A DNA stretch of 33,695 nt from an uncultured Spirochaetia bacterium (GTDB lineage: Bacteria; Spirochaetota; Spirochaetia; CAKZLE01). The stretch is taken from assembly GCA_937125225.1 (NCBI GenBank), contig CAKZLE010000001.1, forward strand, positions 1-33,695. Reading direction: 5' to 3'. The position numbers and the translations under genes were made by a program. A model generated the notes under the pieces. It was not told the DNA's origin, made no database searches, and saw only the letters and a program-made list of their open reading frames with translations. Below are positions 22,389-30,757 of the stretch, piece after piece; position 1 is the first letter of the stretch, and every line of letters begins with the position of its first letter.

Positions 22389-23377
22389 CCTATCAACAGA
22401 TGCAAGAACAGGCATATAAATTCACTGATAAACTCCTCTTAATCCAAGAGCAGAAAATCTTAAATAAGTACAAGATTGCTCGGTCAGAGGTTAATGAGGT
22501 TATCAAGAATCTCTACGTCAATCATCTTGTCGGTGTGGACACGAACGACTATTATACCACTCTTAATCAGTACAACCGACTCACTAAGGCGAACATGGAA
22601 ATCAAAGGGATTTACACCTCTCTCACACGCTCAGAATATCAGACGGTTTACAAAGGGCAATTAAACCTCTTCGCTGAGCAGTTCTACCGACAGCAATATG
22701 CTACCATGCTATTTGCCGATTCTATGAAGTTCACCCGATTGAATCCTATCATTGCCGAGTTATCAGTCACAGGTGATATTGAGGTGTGGAAGCAAATCAG
22801 GAACAAGGCACTCAAGGAAGATGCGAAGGTCCTCATTCCGAAGTCAGGTAAGACGCTCAAGCAGATGATAGTTGATAATAACACAGCCGACCTTGTGAAA
22901 GTACAGCAAACCGTCAAGCAAGGTTTGATCAATGGTGTCTCATATCAGCAGCAGGCACGAAATATGAAAGATGTTTTTGACTCCTCATATTCCAAAGCTA
23001 TCCGAGTAGCAAGGACGGAAGGGAATCGAAATCAGAACGCTTCTAGCTATTGGGAAGCTGAAGAGGCATCAAAGCAAGTTGACCTTAGACGTCAATGGCT
23101 TGCGACGAGAGACGACAGGACAAGGGATAGACATGGAGAACTAGACGGTCAAACCGTTGGGGTAGGAGAGTACTTTGAGATTGCAGGAGATAAGGCATTG
23201 TATCCAGGAGGGTTTGGCGACCCTGCTATGTCCATCAATTGTAGATGTTCAGTTATTGACATCATCGAAGGATTAGAGCCGACCGTTCAGCGTGTGAGGA
23301 ATCCATTAACAGGTAAAACTGAGATAGCTTCATTCGGAAGTTATCAAGCATATGAAGAAAAATACCTAGGAGGTTGA
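22385..23377 (+). CDS. MuF-type head morphogenesis protein (SPP1 gp7-like)
   Basis: 330 residues. The C-terminal region RQWLATRDDRTRDRHGELDG ... AMSINCRCSVI is the phage Mu F/SPP1 gp7 domain (W-x-x-x-x-D-x-R-x-x-H, then N-C-R-C). The N-terminal part is a long helical region. These minor head proteins bind the portal and a few copies enter the head; some carry toxins after the domain, but here the gene ends about 45 residues after NCRC with no added domain. Overlaps the portal stop. Confidence 0.93.
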   Translation: MTYQQMQEQAYKFTDKLLLIQEQKILNKYKIARSEVNEVIKNLYVNHLVGVDTNDYYTTLNQYNRLTKANMEIKGIYTSLTRSEYQTVYKGQLNLFAEQFYRQQYATMLFADSMKFTRLNPIIAELSVTGDIEVWKQIRNKALKEDAKVLIPKSGKTLKQMIVDNNTADLVKVQQTVKQGLINGVSYQQQARNMKDVFDSSYSKAIRVARTEGNRNQNASSYWEAEEASKQVDLRRQWLATRDDRTRDRHGELDGQTVGVGEYFEIAGDKALYPGGFGDPAMSINCRCSVIDIIEGLEPTVQRVRNPLTGKTEIASFGSYQAYEEKYLGG

Positions 23378-23378
23378 T

Positions 23379-23543
23379 ATGGCTACGAAGAAAGTACAGG
23401 GAGCCCCAAAGTTATCAGATAATGAGTGGTTGAAATTCCACAGGGCTGAAGTTGACGAGATGTGTCGGAAGTTGGGGTATGTAGAACCAAGCCTCAAGCA
23501 AATCAAGCAGGTGGTCACACATTTGCGAAACGAAATAAAATAG
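23379..23543 (+). CDS. Small hypothetical protein of the head module
   Basis: 54 residues, ATG overlapping the previous TGA; AGGAGG upstream at about 23369-23374. ATKKVQGAPKLSDNEWLKFH and a basic helix (PSLKQIKQVVTHLRNEIK). Unknown. Small genes at this place between MuF and scaffold occur in many phages. The late promoter 23523-23551 starts inside its last codons. Confidence 0.65.
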   Translation: MATKKVQGAPKLSDNEWLKFHRAEVDEMCRKLGYVEPSLKQIKQVVTHLRNEIK

Positions 23544-23551
23544 TGTATAAT
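23523..23551 (+). promoter_or_regulatory. Promoter of scaffold/capsid genes
   Basis: TTGCGA (23523-23528) and TATAAT (23546-23551), 17-base spacing, with TGTG before the -10. Placed 28 bases before the scaffold ATG, so capsid and scaffold can be boosted over upstream genes; a strong terminator follows the capsid gene. Confidence 0.8.
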
Positions 23552-23578
23552 TAAGTTATCACTTATTAGGAGTTACAA

Positions 23579-24130
23579 ATGGCAGAAGAACAGGATCAGG
23601 CTGTAGAGCAGGATAAGGTTGCAGAACCAAACGAGTTAGAAGTAAGAATTGCAGAACTTGAGAACAGGTACAAGTCAGAGATCAAAGGTCTTAACAGACG
23701 AATCTCAGAACGTGAGAAAGAGCTTAAAGCTTACGAGCGTGAGAAGATGTCAGAAGAAGAGAAGCGAGAGGCAGAGCGTAAAGAACTAGAGGAAGCACGA
23801 GTAGCACTTGAGAGAGAGCGAAAATCCTTTACTACGCAGAAGCTAATCGAGTCAGAACTTCAGAGTGTGGGGTTATCCTTGGACTTTGCAAAACGCATTC
23901 ATGGAGAGACCGAAGACGAGATTAAGGCAGATGTGCAGGCTCTAAACGAGTTGTTCAATTCCAATGTGACGAAGGTTGCCGAGAAGACTATCAATGAGAG
24001 GCTATCCGGCAAATCACCAAAATCAGGAGAAGAAACCAAAAATACGTTGACTAGAACCGAGTTTGATGCACTTTCAGACTATGAGAAAGCTGCTAAAATC
24101 AAAGCCGGTATCAGTATCGTAGAAGGATAA
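23579..24130 (+). CDS. Scaffold protein
   Basis: 183 residues, TTAGGAG upstream. Highly charged and helical (ELENRYKSEIKGLNRRISER; EEEKREAERKELEEARVALE), then a short globular end with YEKAAKIKAGISIVEG. This composition and its place directly before the coat gene fit phage scaffold proteins (DUF4355-like). Assembles inside the prohead and leaves before packaging. No protease domain seen. Confidence 0.85.
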   Translation: MAEEQDQAVEQDKVAEPNELEVRIAELENRYKSEIKGLNRRISEREKELKAYEREKMSEEEKREAERKELEEARVALERERKSFTTQKLIESELQSVGLSLDFAKRIHGETEDEIKADVQALNELFNSNVTKVAEKTINERLSGKSPKSGEETKNTLTRTEFDALSDYEKAAKIKAGISIVEG

Positions 24131-24134
24131 AATT

Positions 24135-25274
24135 ATGGCAACAAGCAACACTTTAACAGGATTGATTCCAGTACTTTATGACGCATTGGACGTTGTAGCA
24201 AATGAACCAGCAGGGCTTTCTAAAGCAGTCGCACGAGATGTCAAGGCAGACATGGCAGCAAAAGGACAGACCGTCCGTTCACCTGTCGCTCCAGCAGCTT
24301 CACTTGAAGCAATCACACCAGGAGCAACTCCTGCAGCATCAGGTGGTCAGACATTCGCATACAAAGACATCACTCTTTCCAAGGCTTACGCAGCTCCTAT
24401 TCTTTGGAGTGGTGAGGAACAGAAATCAGTCGCAGGTCACTATCAGACCATGTTCGCAGACCAAGTGAAACAGGCTTTCAGAACATTTAGAAACACCATC
24501 GACTCAGACCTTGCAGCTCTCTATGCTAAGGCATCAAGGGCAGTCGGTACAGCAGGTACAACTCCTTTCGCATCAGCAGGAGACTTCTCAGACTTCGCAA
24601 ACTCTCTTAAAGTCCTAGACGACAACGGAGCAGAGGGCGATTTACAGATGGTTCTCGATTCCTCAGCTATCGCTAACATCAGATCAAAACAGTCAATCCT
24701 CTTCAAGGCAAATGAAGCAGGAACTGTTGACCTCTTGAGGAATGGCATCATCGGGCAGGTTGAAGGTCTTAATGTTCGACAGTCTAAAGGCATCAAGAAA
24801 CATACCAAAGGAACAGGATCCTCATACGTCCTTGATGGTGCAGTCGCAGTCGGTGACACGACCATATCAATCAAGACAGGTTCAGGAACCGTCCTCGCAG
24901 GTGACGTCATTGTCATCACAGGCGATGCAAACAAGTACGTTGTCACTACCGGTGCTACAGCAGCAGGTGACATCGTTATCGCTGCTCCTGGTATTCAGCA
25001 GGTCTCAGCAGATGGCACAGCAATGACCATCCAGTCAAGTAACACATCGAACCTCTTCTTTGAACGTTCAGCAATCCAACTCGCAACAAGAGTTCCTGCT
25101 GTTCCTGAAGGTGGAGACTCAGCAGACGACCGAATGACCATCACTGACCCAGTGACAGGAATCGTCTATGACATCTCAATGTACCGACAGTACAAACAGG
25201 TGAAAATAGAGATCGGTCTCGTTTGGGGTTATGAGGTAATCAAGCCTGAATTCCTCGGTATTCTGTTAGGCTAA
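24135..25274 (+). CDS. Major capsid protein (P22 coat type)
   Basis: 379 residues. Starts MATSNTLTGLIPVLYDALDV with VANEPAGLSKAVARDVKAD, the P22-type coat opening. Residues ~215-300 are a beta-rich insertion (GDTTISIKTGSGTVLAGDVI ... GIQQVSADGTAMTI) matching the I-domain of P22 coat. The end ISMYRQYKQVKIEIGLVWGY is also typical. Forms the shell on an HK97 fold; the insertion domain stabilises the subunit so no protease or cross-link is needed. Codon use is clean and even, as in highly expressed genes. Confidence 0.92.
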   Translation: MATSNTLTGLIPVLYDALDVVANEPAGLSKAVARDVKADMAAKGQTVRSPVAPAASLEAITPGATPAASGGQTFAYKDITLSKAYAAPILWSGEEQKSVAGHYQTMFADQVKQAFRTFRNTIDSDLAALYAKASRAVGTAGTTPFASAGDFSDFANSLKVLDDNGAEGDLQMVLDSSAIANIRSKQSILFKANEAGTVDLLRNGIIGQVEGLNVRQSKGIKKHTKGTGSSYVLDGAVAVGDTTISIKTGSGTVLAGDVIVITGDANKYVVTTGATAAGDIVIAAPGIQQVSADGTAMTIQSSNTSNLFFERSAIQLATRVPAVPEGGDSADDRMTITDPVTGIVYDISMYRQYKQVKIEIGLVWGYEVIKPEFLGILLG

Positions 25275-25281
25275 TAGTAAT

Positions 25282-25303
25282 AGGGAGCTTCGGCTCCCTT
25301 TTT
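25282..25303 (+). terminator. Rho-independent terminator after capsid gene
   Basis: AGGGAGC (25282-25288), TTCG loop, GCTCCCT (25293-25299), then T-run to 25303. Perfect seven-pair stem between capsid and connector genes; lowers downstream transcription. The AGGAGGG ribosome site of the next gene follows at once. Confidence 0.9.
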
Positions 25304-25313
25304 AGGAGGGTTT

Positions 25314-25856
25314 ATGCAAATCGAACTAATGACCAAGAGCCTTATCAAGACGCTCCTCGGTATATCAGATACAAGCTACGACACAAACATAGATTTACAG
25401 CTTCCTATCGTGTCTATGGACGTGAGGAAGTATCTCAATCAGAACTACCAAAAGTACAGAACAGCTACCTACTCCATAGGCGAGAACACAGCAGTTATCG
25501 GTGGTAAGATGCTTGACATCGGAACCGTCCTACAGGGAACAGGGATTCCCGATGATACCTATATCACATCGTACGATTATGACGAAGACGAGTACACCGT
25601 AAACAACACGTTCACAGCTTCGGACGATGATAGAGTATTCCCTACCATCTCAATTAATCAATGGAATGCAATCGCACGAATGGTCATGTATAAAGTCTCC
25701 AAGATGACCGTCACATCAGCAACAGAGAAAGACCTCGTGTCAAAAGCAATCGACTCCCTTTCGTGGACGTTTGCCGATGGCGAGATAAACAAAAAATATG
25801 GTTATCCTCAAAAACTCCTTGACGAACTAGGTGCAAGGTTTGCGAGGGTTGGATGA
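25314..25856 (+). CDS. Head-tail connector (adaptor) protein with inserted domain
   Basis: 180 residues. The helical ends (LMTKSLIKTLLGISDTSYDT ... LLDELGARFARVG) resemble gp15/gp6-type adaptor proteins (DUF with five short helices). The middle (about residues 45-105) is an extra beta-rich part: ATYSIGENTAVIGGKMLDIG, TGIPDDTYITSYDYDEDEYT, similar to tail-fibre-type strands. Forms the ring under the portal. Overlaps the next gene (ATGA). Confidence 0.75.
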   Translation: MQIELMTKSLIKTLLGISDTSYDTNIDLQLPIVSMDVRKYLNQNYQKYRTATYSIGENTAVIGGKMLDIGTVLQGTGIPDDTYITSYDYDEDEYTVNNTFTASDDDRVFPTISINQWNAIARMVMYKVSKMTVTSATEKDLVSKAIDSLSWTFADGEINKKYGYPQKLLDELGARFARVG

Positions 25857-26803
25857 TAGTAAAAGATAACTTCTCAGATGTAGCAGATGTTAAACTCAAG
25901 ATTTACAAGCCTTACGCAGAGACTTATAAGTTGAGTTCAACTGAGCAGATGATTGTATTCCAACAGTCTAGTAATGAAGTGGAACACTCCGATAGGCTCA
26001 ACGACAGAGAGACGCTAAAAGGCTATTGCGACTCAACGGAGATAACAGGCGAGAGTGCTGTCAAGATAGGATCTAAATTCTACACGATGTCACGACCTAA
26101 CAATATAGGCTTTCAGAACGACTTAATCACTCCTTTCTTTACCGAGAGAGACGACCCTGAGACATACGAGCATACAGTGATTATTCCTCTTTACCTATCA
26201 CCAGGTAGTGAGTGGGATTCTGTCTTAAGCGTATTCTATTCACATTCAACACCTATGTATATCATTGCAAATCCTGACAATGGAGCAGGTCTTTCCATAG
26301 ACGCAGACTATCAGGAATATATCGGTCTCATGCAGGCGAACGGAGTGAAGGTTCTAGGGTACATCTCAACCGAGTTTGGTAGTGCTACAGACATTGACGA
26401 ACAACTAGCTAATTGGTCAGATTGGTATGCTCCCGATGGGATATTCTTCGATGAACTATCCACCTCGATAAGTGATTATTCATTCTATGAGGACATTGTG
26501 AACGTATCTAAGGAATATGGCTTCGACTTCAATGTCGGTAACTCAGGAGCGATTCCTTCACAGAGTTACTATGGACTATTCGACATGATAGTATCTGCCG
26601 AGGGTGAGACGCTACCATCTTACGATTCAGAGATAGAGGACACAGCACAAGGATGTCTGTTGTATTCATACAGTAGCGACCTAACAGATGTTCTCCCGAA
26701 ATACTACTACATCTACACGACTCCAGATGAAGACTTTACTACGATAGACCTTGACAGGCTAGAGGAGATATTCACAGAGATAGAGGCATACTATGTCAGT
26801 TGA
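25853..26803 (+). CDS. Connector-module protein fused to spherulin-4-like glycoside hydrolase domain
   Basis: 316 residues. Residues 1-100 form a small beta-rich domain in the place of a head-closure/stopper protein. Residues ~107-290 match the spherulation-specific family 4 (PF12138) fold, related to GH135/GH114: HTVIIPLYLSPGSEWDSVL (107-125), YIIANPDNGAGLSID (136-150), NGVKVLGYISTEFGS (163-177), WSDWYAPDGIFFDELS (188-203), FDFNVGNSGAIPSQSYY (224-240), MIVSAEGE (245-252). D200 and E201 are likely catalytic acids. Members hydrolyse amino-sugar polysaccharides. In this position the enzyme would be in the virion neck. It overlaps neighbours on both sides. Confidence 0.8.
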   Translation: MIVKDNFSDVADVKLKIYKPYAETYKLSSTEQMIVFQQSSNEVEHSDRLNDRETLKGYCDSTEITGESAVKIGSKFYTMSRPNNIGFQNDLITPFFTERDDPETYEHTVIIPLYLSPGSEWDSVLSVFYSHSTPMYIIANPDNGAGLSIDADYQEYIGLMQANGVKVLGYISTEFGSATDIDEQLANWSDWYAPDGIFFDELSTSISDYSFYEDIVNVSKEYGFDFNVGNSGAIPSQSYYGLFDMIVSAEGETLPSYDSEIEDTAQGCLLYSYSSDLTDVLPKYYYIYTTPDEDFTTIDLDRLEEIFTEIEAYYVS

Positions 26804-27227
26804 AATAATCAAATATGGAGACACATCATCAATGATTGAGAAGGGCAATGCTAAGTCGATTCTAGCTACAGCGATAGCAGTCGCTTCTCAGGCAAAGGCA
26901 CTTGCTCCTGTTGACCTTGGATCTCTTCGTAACTCGATAGGCTATGAGGTAGACGGTAAGTCAGGTGGATACAATCAGTCAGGTGGAGAAAGAGCCGACC
27001 CGATGAAGACCTCACCGAAGAAAGGAGAGGGACAAGTAGGCACGTCTTCAGACCATGCAATCTTTCAAGAGTTTGGCACGAAGTTCCAAGTTGCTCAACC
27101 ATTCTTAAGACCTGCAGGACTTGCAATCGGACGAGACCGAGCAACAGCGACTAAAGTAGTCAAGGCTTATCAGGAAGTAGCAAAGCAAGAGTTTACCGAG
27201 CGTAAAGCTAAAAGGACAAGTCTATGA
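26793..27227 (+). CDS. HK97 gp10-like tail completion protein
   Basis: 144 residues. ALAPVDLGSLRNSIGYEVDG (AP-V-D-x-G-x-L-R-x-S-I), then DHAIFQEFGTKFQVAQPFLR-PA is the HK97 gp10 pattern. Joins tail to head and helps complete the tail. The start overlaps the spherulin-4 gene by 11 bases and the stop overlaps the next start. Confidence 0.92.
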   Translation: MSVEIIKYGDTSSMIEKGNAKSILATAIAVASQAKALAPVDLGSLRNSIGYEVDGKSGGYNQSGGERADPMKTSPKKGEGQVGTSSDHAIFQEFGTKFQVAQPFLRPAGLAIGRDRATATKVVKAYQEVAKQEFTERKAKRTSL

Positions 27228-27625
27228 GTGCAAAGACAACACTAGCAAGTGCATTGAATGTCAAACCTGTTACGAATCTCCTAGAGAAAGAGTATCGAAT
27301 CGTAGACGGTAAGAGAACACTCTACCCTCTCCTGTTTGAGACACAGCAGATAGACCCTGCATACGAGAGCAAATCTGACATGATAAATTATTATTATGTG
27401 TCAGGTGATGCATCAGGAGCCACTTTCGTGGTATACTCTTTACAGTGCAGGGCGAACGATGAAAGTAAAAGCATGAGGATAGCACAGAGCGTCAAGACTG
27501 CATTAAACAGAGTCTTTTCAGATGGGGTATATTTTAGGACTGAAATCCTGCAAAGTATACCGGAAGCACAGAACGCATGGAACACACCTGTAGAGGTTAA
27601 GTTGTTCTCAGGCGAACACGTATAG
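27224..27625 (+). CDS. Tail terminator-like protein
   Basis: 133 residues, ATG overlapping the gp10 stop. LYPLLFETQQIDPAYESKSD, then VVYSLQCRANDESKSMRIAQ and a final VEVKLFSGEHV have the helix-strand layout of tail terminator proteins (gpU/gp17-type, DUF3168). Would cap the tail tube. Family match is by order and secondary structure. Confidence 0.7.
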   Translation: MSAKTTLASALNVKPVTNLLEKEYRIVDGKRTLYPLLFETQQIDPAYESKSDMINYYYVSGDASGATFVVYSLQCRANDESKSMRIAQSVKTALNRVFSDGVYFRTEILQSIPEAQNAWNTPVEVKLFSGEHV

Positions 27626-27634
27626 GAGGGCAAT

Positions 27635-28189
27635 ATGCCTAATCAAACAGCAGTCAGGGCTTTACAGTTCCCTGATGGATTCAAAATGGAAATATCAATA
27701 GATGATGGGTCAACATTTGTTGACGTTGGTGTCCTCTCAGGTGGGGCTCAAGTTACATTCAACTGGGAAGAGCAAGTTATTGATGCCGGAAATGTAACAG
27801 AACTTGAAAATTACATCAAGAATTTGTCTGTAGCACTTGCTCCATCAGCACTACTCTCATGGGATCCTGCTATTATCACTCAGATATGGGCAGGCATTTT
27901 CACAAACACAGCAGCGACAGACCCGGGAGTTGGCTTCGACATTGAGAATGTAGCTACACACAGAATCACACAAACGAAAAAGATTGTTAGACTTACTCAT
28001 TATACCGACACAGCATTGACGATAGAAGATTTCCAATTCACACTCTACAACTCAACTGTTGATGCCGGAGGTTCAATGAACTTTAAAGGTGCTAACGAAG
28101 ATGGGCTTAACGAAATTACAGCTTCATTCACTGGTAGACCAGCGTTTGCTTCAGCAGGGGAACTTTTCAAGTTCTTCATGCTTACTTAG
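27635..28189 (+). CDS. Major tail protein
   Basis: 184 residues, AGGAGG upstream. Beta-rich with DGFKMEISIDDGSTFVDVGV (typical for tail tube openings), FNWEEQVIDAGNVTELENYI, and a late NFKGANEDGLNEITASFTGR-PA. Position between terminator and chaperone is that of the tail tube protein. No extra Ig domain. Confidence 0.85.
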   Translation: MPNQTAVRALQFPDGFKMEISIDDGSTFVDVGVLSGGAQVTFNWEEQVIDAGNVTELENYIKNLSVALAPSALLSWDPAIITQIWAGIFTNTAATDPGVGFDIENVATHRITQTKKIVRLTHYTDTALTIEDFQFTLYNSTVDAGGSMNFKGANEDGLNEITASFTGRPAFASAGELFKFFMLT

Positions 28190-28190
28190 A

Positions 28191-28252
28191 CCCTCCTGTT
28201 GTCTCTCCTGATGGCAACTGATGGGGAGGCACTTTATTTGACGTAAGGAGGG
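28191..28252 (+). promoter_or_regulatory. Possible RBS-sequestering switch between tail protein and chaperone
   Basis: CCCTCCT (28191-28197) is exactly complementary to AGGAGGG (28246-28252), the ribosome site of the next gene. It can also pair with GGAGG (28225-28229), aided by GTTG/CAAC. The two pairings exclude each other, so the site may be masked or free. Could keep chaperone low relative to tail protein. Confidence 0.45.
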
Positions 28253-28256
28253 AAAC

Positions 28257-28820
28257 ATGCGTTTAAATAGAAACATAGTAGAAAAGACCATAGACGAGAA
28301 ACAATTCAAGATTACCATCATTCCTATCGGTGCATTAATCAAATGGGATCATATCGCACAACAAGGAAACACGCTTAACAAACTCTTAGAGAAACTTGTT
28401 AAAGATGCAGACAATGGTAGCGTGAATCCTGCCGAGTATGAGCAGATGATTAACCTAGCTACTCAAGATATAGAATCACAGATGGAAGAGATCCTTTCTC
28501 TCATCTTAGACCACGAAGACAACGATACCACATATGACAAAACATGGTGGGTATCCCACATGTCTGAGGCAAAAGGTCTTATTGTAGAATGTGTTACTAA
28601 GGATGAAATCAGTTCTACGAAAAAAGGTGGAACGCTAGAATGGGATATGCTCTTTTCAGTCATGAATAAATACTGGAGAGCGATAACATGGAAAGAATTT
28701 TTCAACATGGACATGTTGGAGATTAAGAATATCACTAAACTCCTTCCGAAAGAGGCTATAGATCTATGCTTTAAGGAAGACAATAATTCAATCAAGGTTT
28801 CACATGTGAGGTATAAATAA
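28257..28820 (+). CDS. Tail assembly chaperone-like protein
   Basis: 187 residues with TAAGGAGGG upstream. Helical with MRLNRNIVEKTIDEKQFKIT, ALIKWDHIAQQG, and LTKLLPKEAIDLCFKEDNNS. Placed between major tail protein and tape measure, the position of gpG/gpT-type chaperones. Only one product is evident; a GAAAAAAG run at about 28618-28625 is a weak slippery site and no second frame was seen. Ends with TAATAATGG, overlapping the tape measure ATG. Assignment by position. Confidence 0.7.
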   Translation: MRLNRNIVEKTIDEKQFKITIIPIGALIKWDHIAQQGNTLNKLLEKLVKDADNGSVNPAEYEQMINLATQDIESQMEEILSLILDHEDNDTTYDKTWWVSHMSEAKGLIVECVTKDEISSTKKGGTLEWDMLFSVMNKYWRAITWKEFFNMDMLEIKNITKLLPKEAIDLCFKEDNNSIKVSHVRYK

Positions 28821-30757
28821 TGGCTTACTCCCTAGGTGATCTAATATGGAATATCAAATCAAATACATCAGACTTCGATAAAGGTGCTGCATCATCTGAG
28901 ACTAGTGTAAAGAGTCTATCTACTAAGATGAAGAACTTTGGCACTCTCATGAAAGGTTCTGCCGTAGCAGGGGCGATTGTATTTGTTACAAAGAAGCTCT
29001 ACGACATGGCGAGTCAATCAGCAGAGATGAGCGACCGAGTAGACAAGATGTCTCAGAAAATCGGTATCTCTCGTGAGGCATTTCAGGAATGGGATTTTAT
29101 CCTCTCGCAAAGTGGTGCAAGTGCTGACGGACTACAAACCTCGGTAAAGACTCTTTCAAACGCAGCAGCCGAGGCAGCACAAGGAACAGCAGAGTATAAG
29201 GATGAGTTCGACCGTCTAGGAATCTCGGTGACAGATGTCAACGGAGTGATGAAAGACCAAGAGACCTTATTTAATGAGGTATTCGGTGCATTATCCGACA
29301 TGGAAGACCAAACTCAACGAACAGCTACAGCCTCTAAACTCCTCGGACGTTCGGCAACAGAACTCGCTCCAGCAATGAACGCAGGTAGCGACTCAGTAGA
29401 AGAACTCAGAGACAGGGCTCATGAGTTAGGGCTCGTGGTAAATGATGAGGTCATAGATGCAGGGGTCGCCTTTACCGATAATGTGGACGAGATGAAGCGA
29501 ACCGTTGGAATATTCAAACAGCAAGCACTCACTCCTGTGATAGTAGGGTTTAACGATTGGTATGATTCAATAACAAAAGTTGATGATGCAGTAAAGGATC
29601 TTAACGATACACTCGATAAAAAGAAAGTAAACGAAATAGAGGACGCTTTCAGAGATGCATGGCAAGAGACACAGAACTTTGACACATCACTTGCAACAGT
29701 TGCAGAACAGTATGGAATAACAGAAGAAACTCTAGCACAGATTATCATAACCGAGGGAGAGTTTAACAAGATAATCACAGCACAGGCTCAGAACTTCGTA
29801 GATGTTATTGCTTATTGGAGAGAGTACAAAGAAGCTATAGTTGAGACAGGTGACGCTCTCAACATGACAACGGATGAGCTGCTAGCCGAAAAAGTAGCAC
29901 TCCAAAGCATGATAGTTGAGAAGGAAAGAGAGGAGAACGCACAAAAGACAGCAATAAAATCAGCCGAGATAATGGGTGAGAGATACGCTGCGTTAGCTGC
30001 ACACCTCAAATCTCTAGAAGATCCTATAGCAGAATTATATAAAATATGGGAATCTGAAAAAGCTACAGAGCAAGCCGATTTAATGGGTCAACGATACGCT
30101 GCTATGGCAGGTGGTAGTGGGTATGTCGCACAAGCTACAGATGAGGTATGGAAGCTAGACGAGGCACAGGCTGAAACCTTCAATAACGCTCTTACAGGTC
30201 TTAACTCTCTATCAACAGCCTGGGGATACCTAAACGAAGTCCAAGAGAACGCTCACGAGGAAGAACTCGCACGAATGGAGGCAGAGGGTGCAAGTGATGA
30301 GGAGATAGCAACAAGGAAAACAGAACTTGCTAGGGAGGATGCGAAGCGTGAGAAAAAACAGGCTTCGTTCTCAGCAGCACTATCAACAGCACAGGCAATC
30401 ATCGGATTCCTTGCTAACCCTGGAGGGTTTGCAGGTGTGGCTTTATCGCTCGGAGCAGGGGCAGCAGGACTCGCACAAATCGCAGCTATCAACTCAGAAC
30501 CTCTACCCTCTTACGATGTCGGAACTCTACGAGTAGCAGGAGACCAACAGGCACAGATTCACAACAATGAGATGGTTCTTCCTGCTTCATTATCTGAACA
30601 GGCAAGGAGTGAAGGAATCTCGATTCAACCTACAGGTGGAGGCTCAAGTACTCCTAACATCATTGTATACATCGGTTCAAAAAAGATCGTTCCTGACATG
30701 ATTAAGTCGATAAATACTCGGAATTATGGTACAATAGATAAGGGGGTAGTTAAATGA
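28820..30757 (+). CDS. Tape measure protein
   Basis: 645 residues, long helical protein. MSDRVDKMSQKIGISREAFQ and SASKL/TASKLLGRSATELAPAM region are typical tape-measure motifs. Hydrophobic segments at about 45-62 and 515-555 (IIGFLANPGGFAGVALSLGA). A short internal duplication, AEIMGERYAALA and ADLMGQRYAAMA, lies around residues 385-430. Length would set a tail of very roughly 90-100 nm by the usual 0.15 nm per residue rule. No peptidase or lysozyme domain is seen, unlike many tape measures. Confidence 0.92.
   Translation: MAYSLGDLIWNIKSNTSDFDKGAASSETSVKSLSTKMKNFGTLMKGSAVAGAIVFVTKKLYDMASQSAEMSDRVDKMSQKIGISREAFQEWDFILSQSGASADGLQTSVKTLSNAAAEAAQGTAEYKDEFDRLGISVTDVNGVMKDQETLFNEVFGALSDMEDQTQRTATASKLLGRSATELAPAMNAGSDSVEELRDRAHELGLVVNDEVIDAGVAFTDNVDEMKRTVGIFKQQALTPVIVGFNDWYDSITKVDDAVKDLNDTLDKKKVNEIEDAFRDAWQETQNFDTSLATVAEQYGITEETLAQIIITEGEFNKIITAQAQNFVDVIAYWREYKEAIVETGDALNMTTDELLAEKVALQSMIVEKEREENAQKTAIKSAEIMGERYAALAAHLKSLEDPIAELYKIWESEKATEQADLMGQRYAAMAGGSGYVAQATDEVWKLDEAQAETFNNALTGLNSLSTAWGYLNEVQENAHEEELARMEAEGASDEEIATRKTELAREDAKREKKQASFSAALSTAQAIIGFLANPGGFAGVALSLGAGAAGLAQIAAINSEPLPSYDVGTLRVAGDQQAQIHNNEMVLPASLSEQARSEGISIQPTGGGSSTPNIIVYIGSKKIVPDMIKSINTRNYGTIDKGVVK

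Noticed and set aside
28618-28625. Programmed frameshift site in the chaperone gene
   Set aside because: GAAAAAAG is only weakly slippery, and the frame continues with normal coding; no alternative product was evident.
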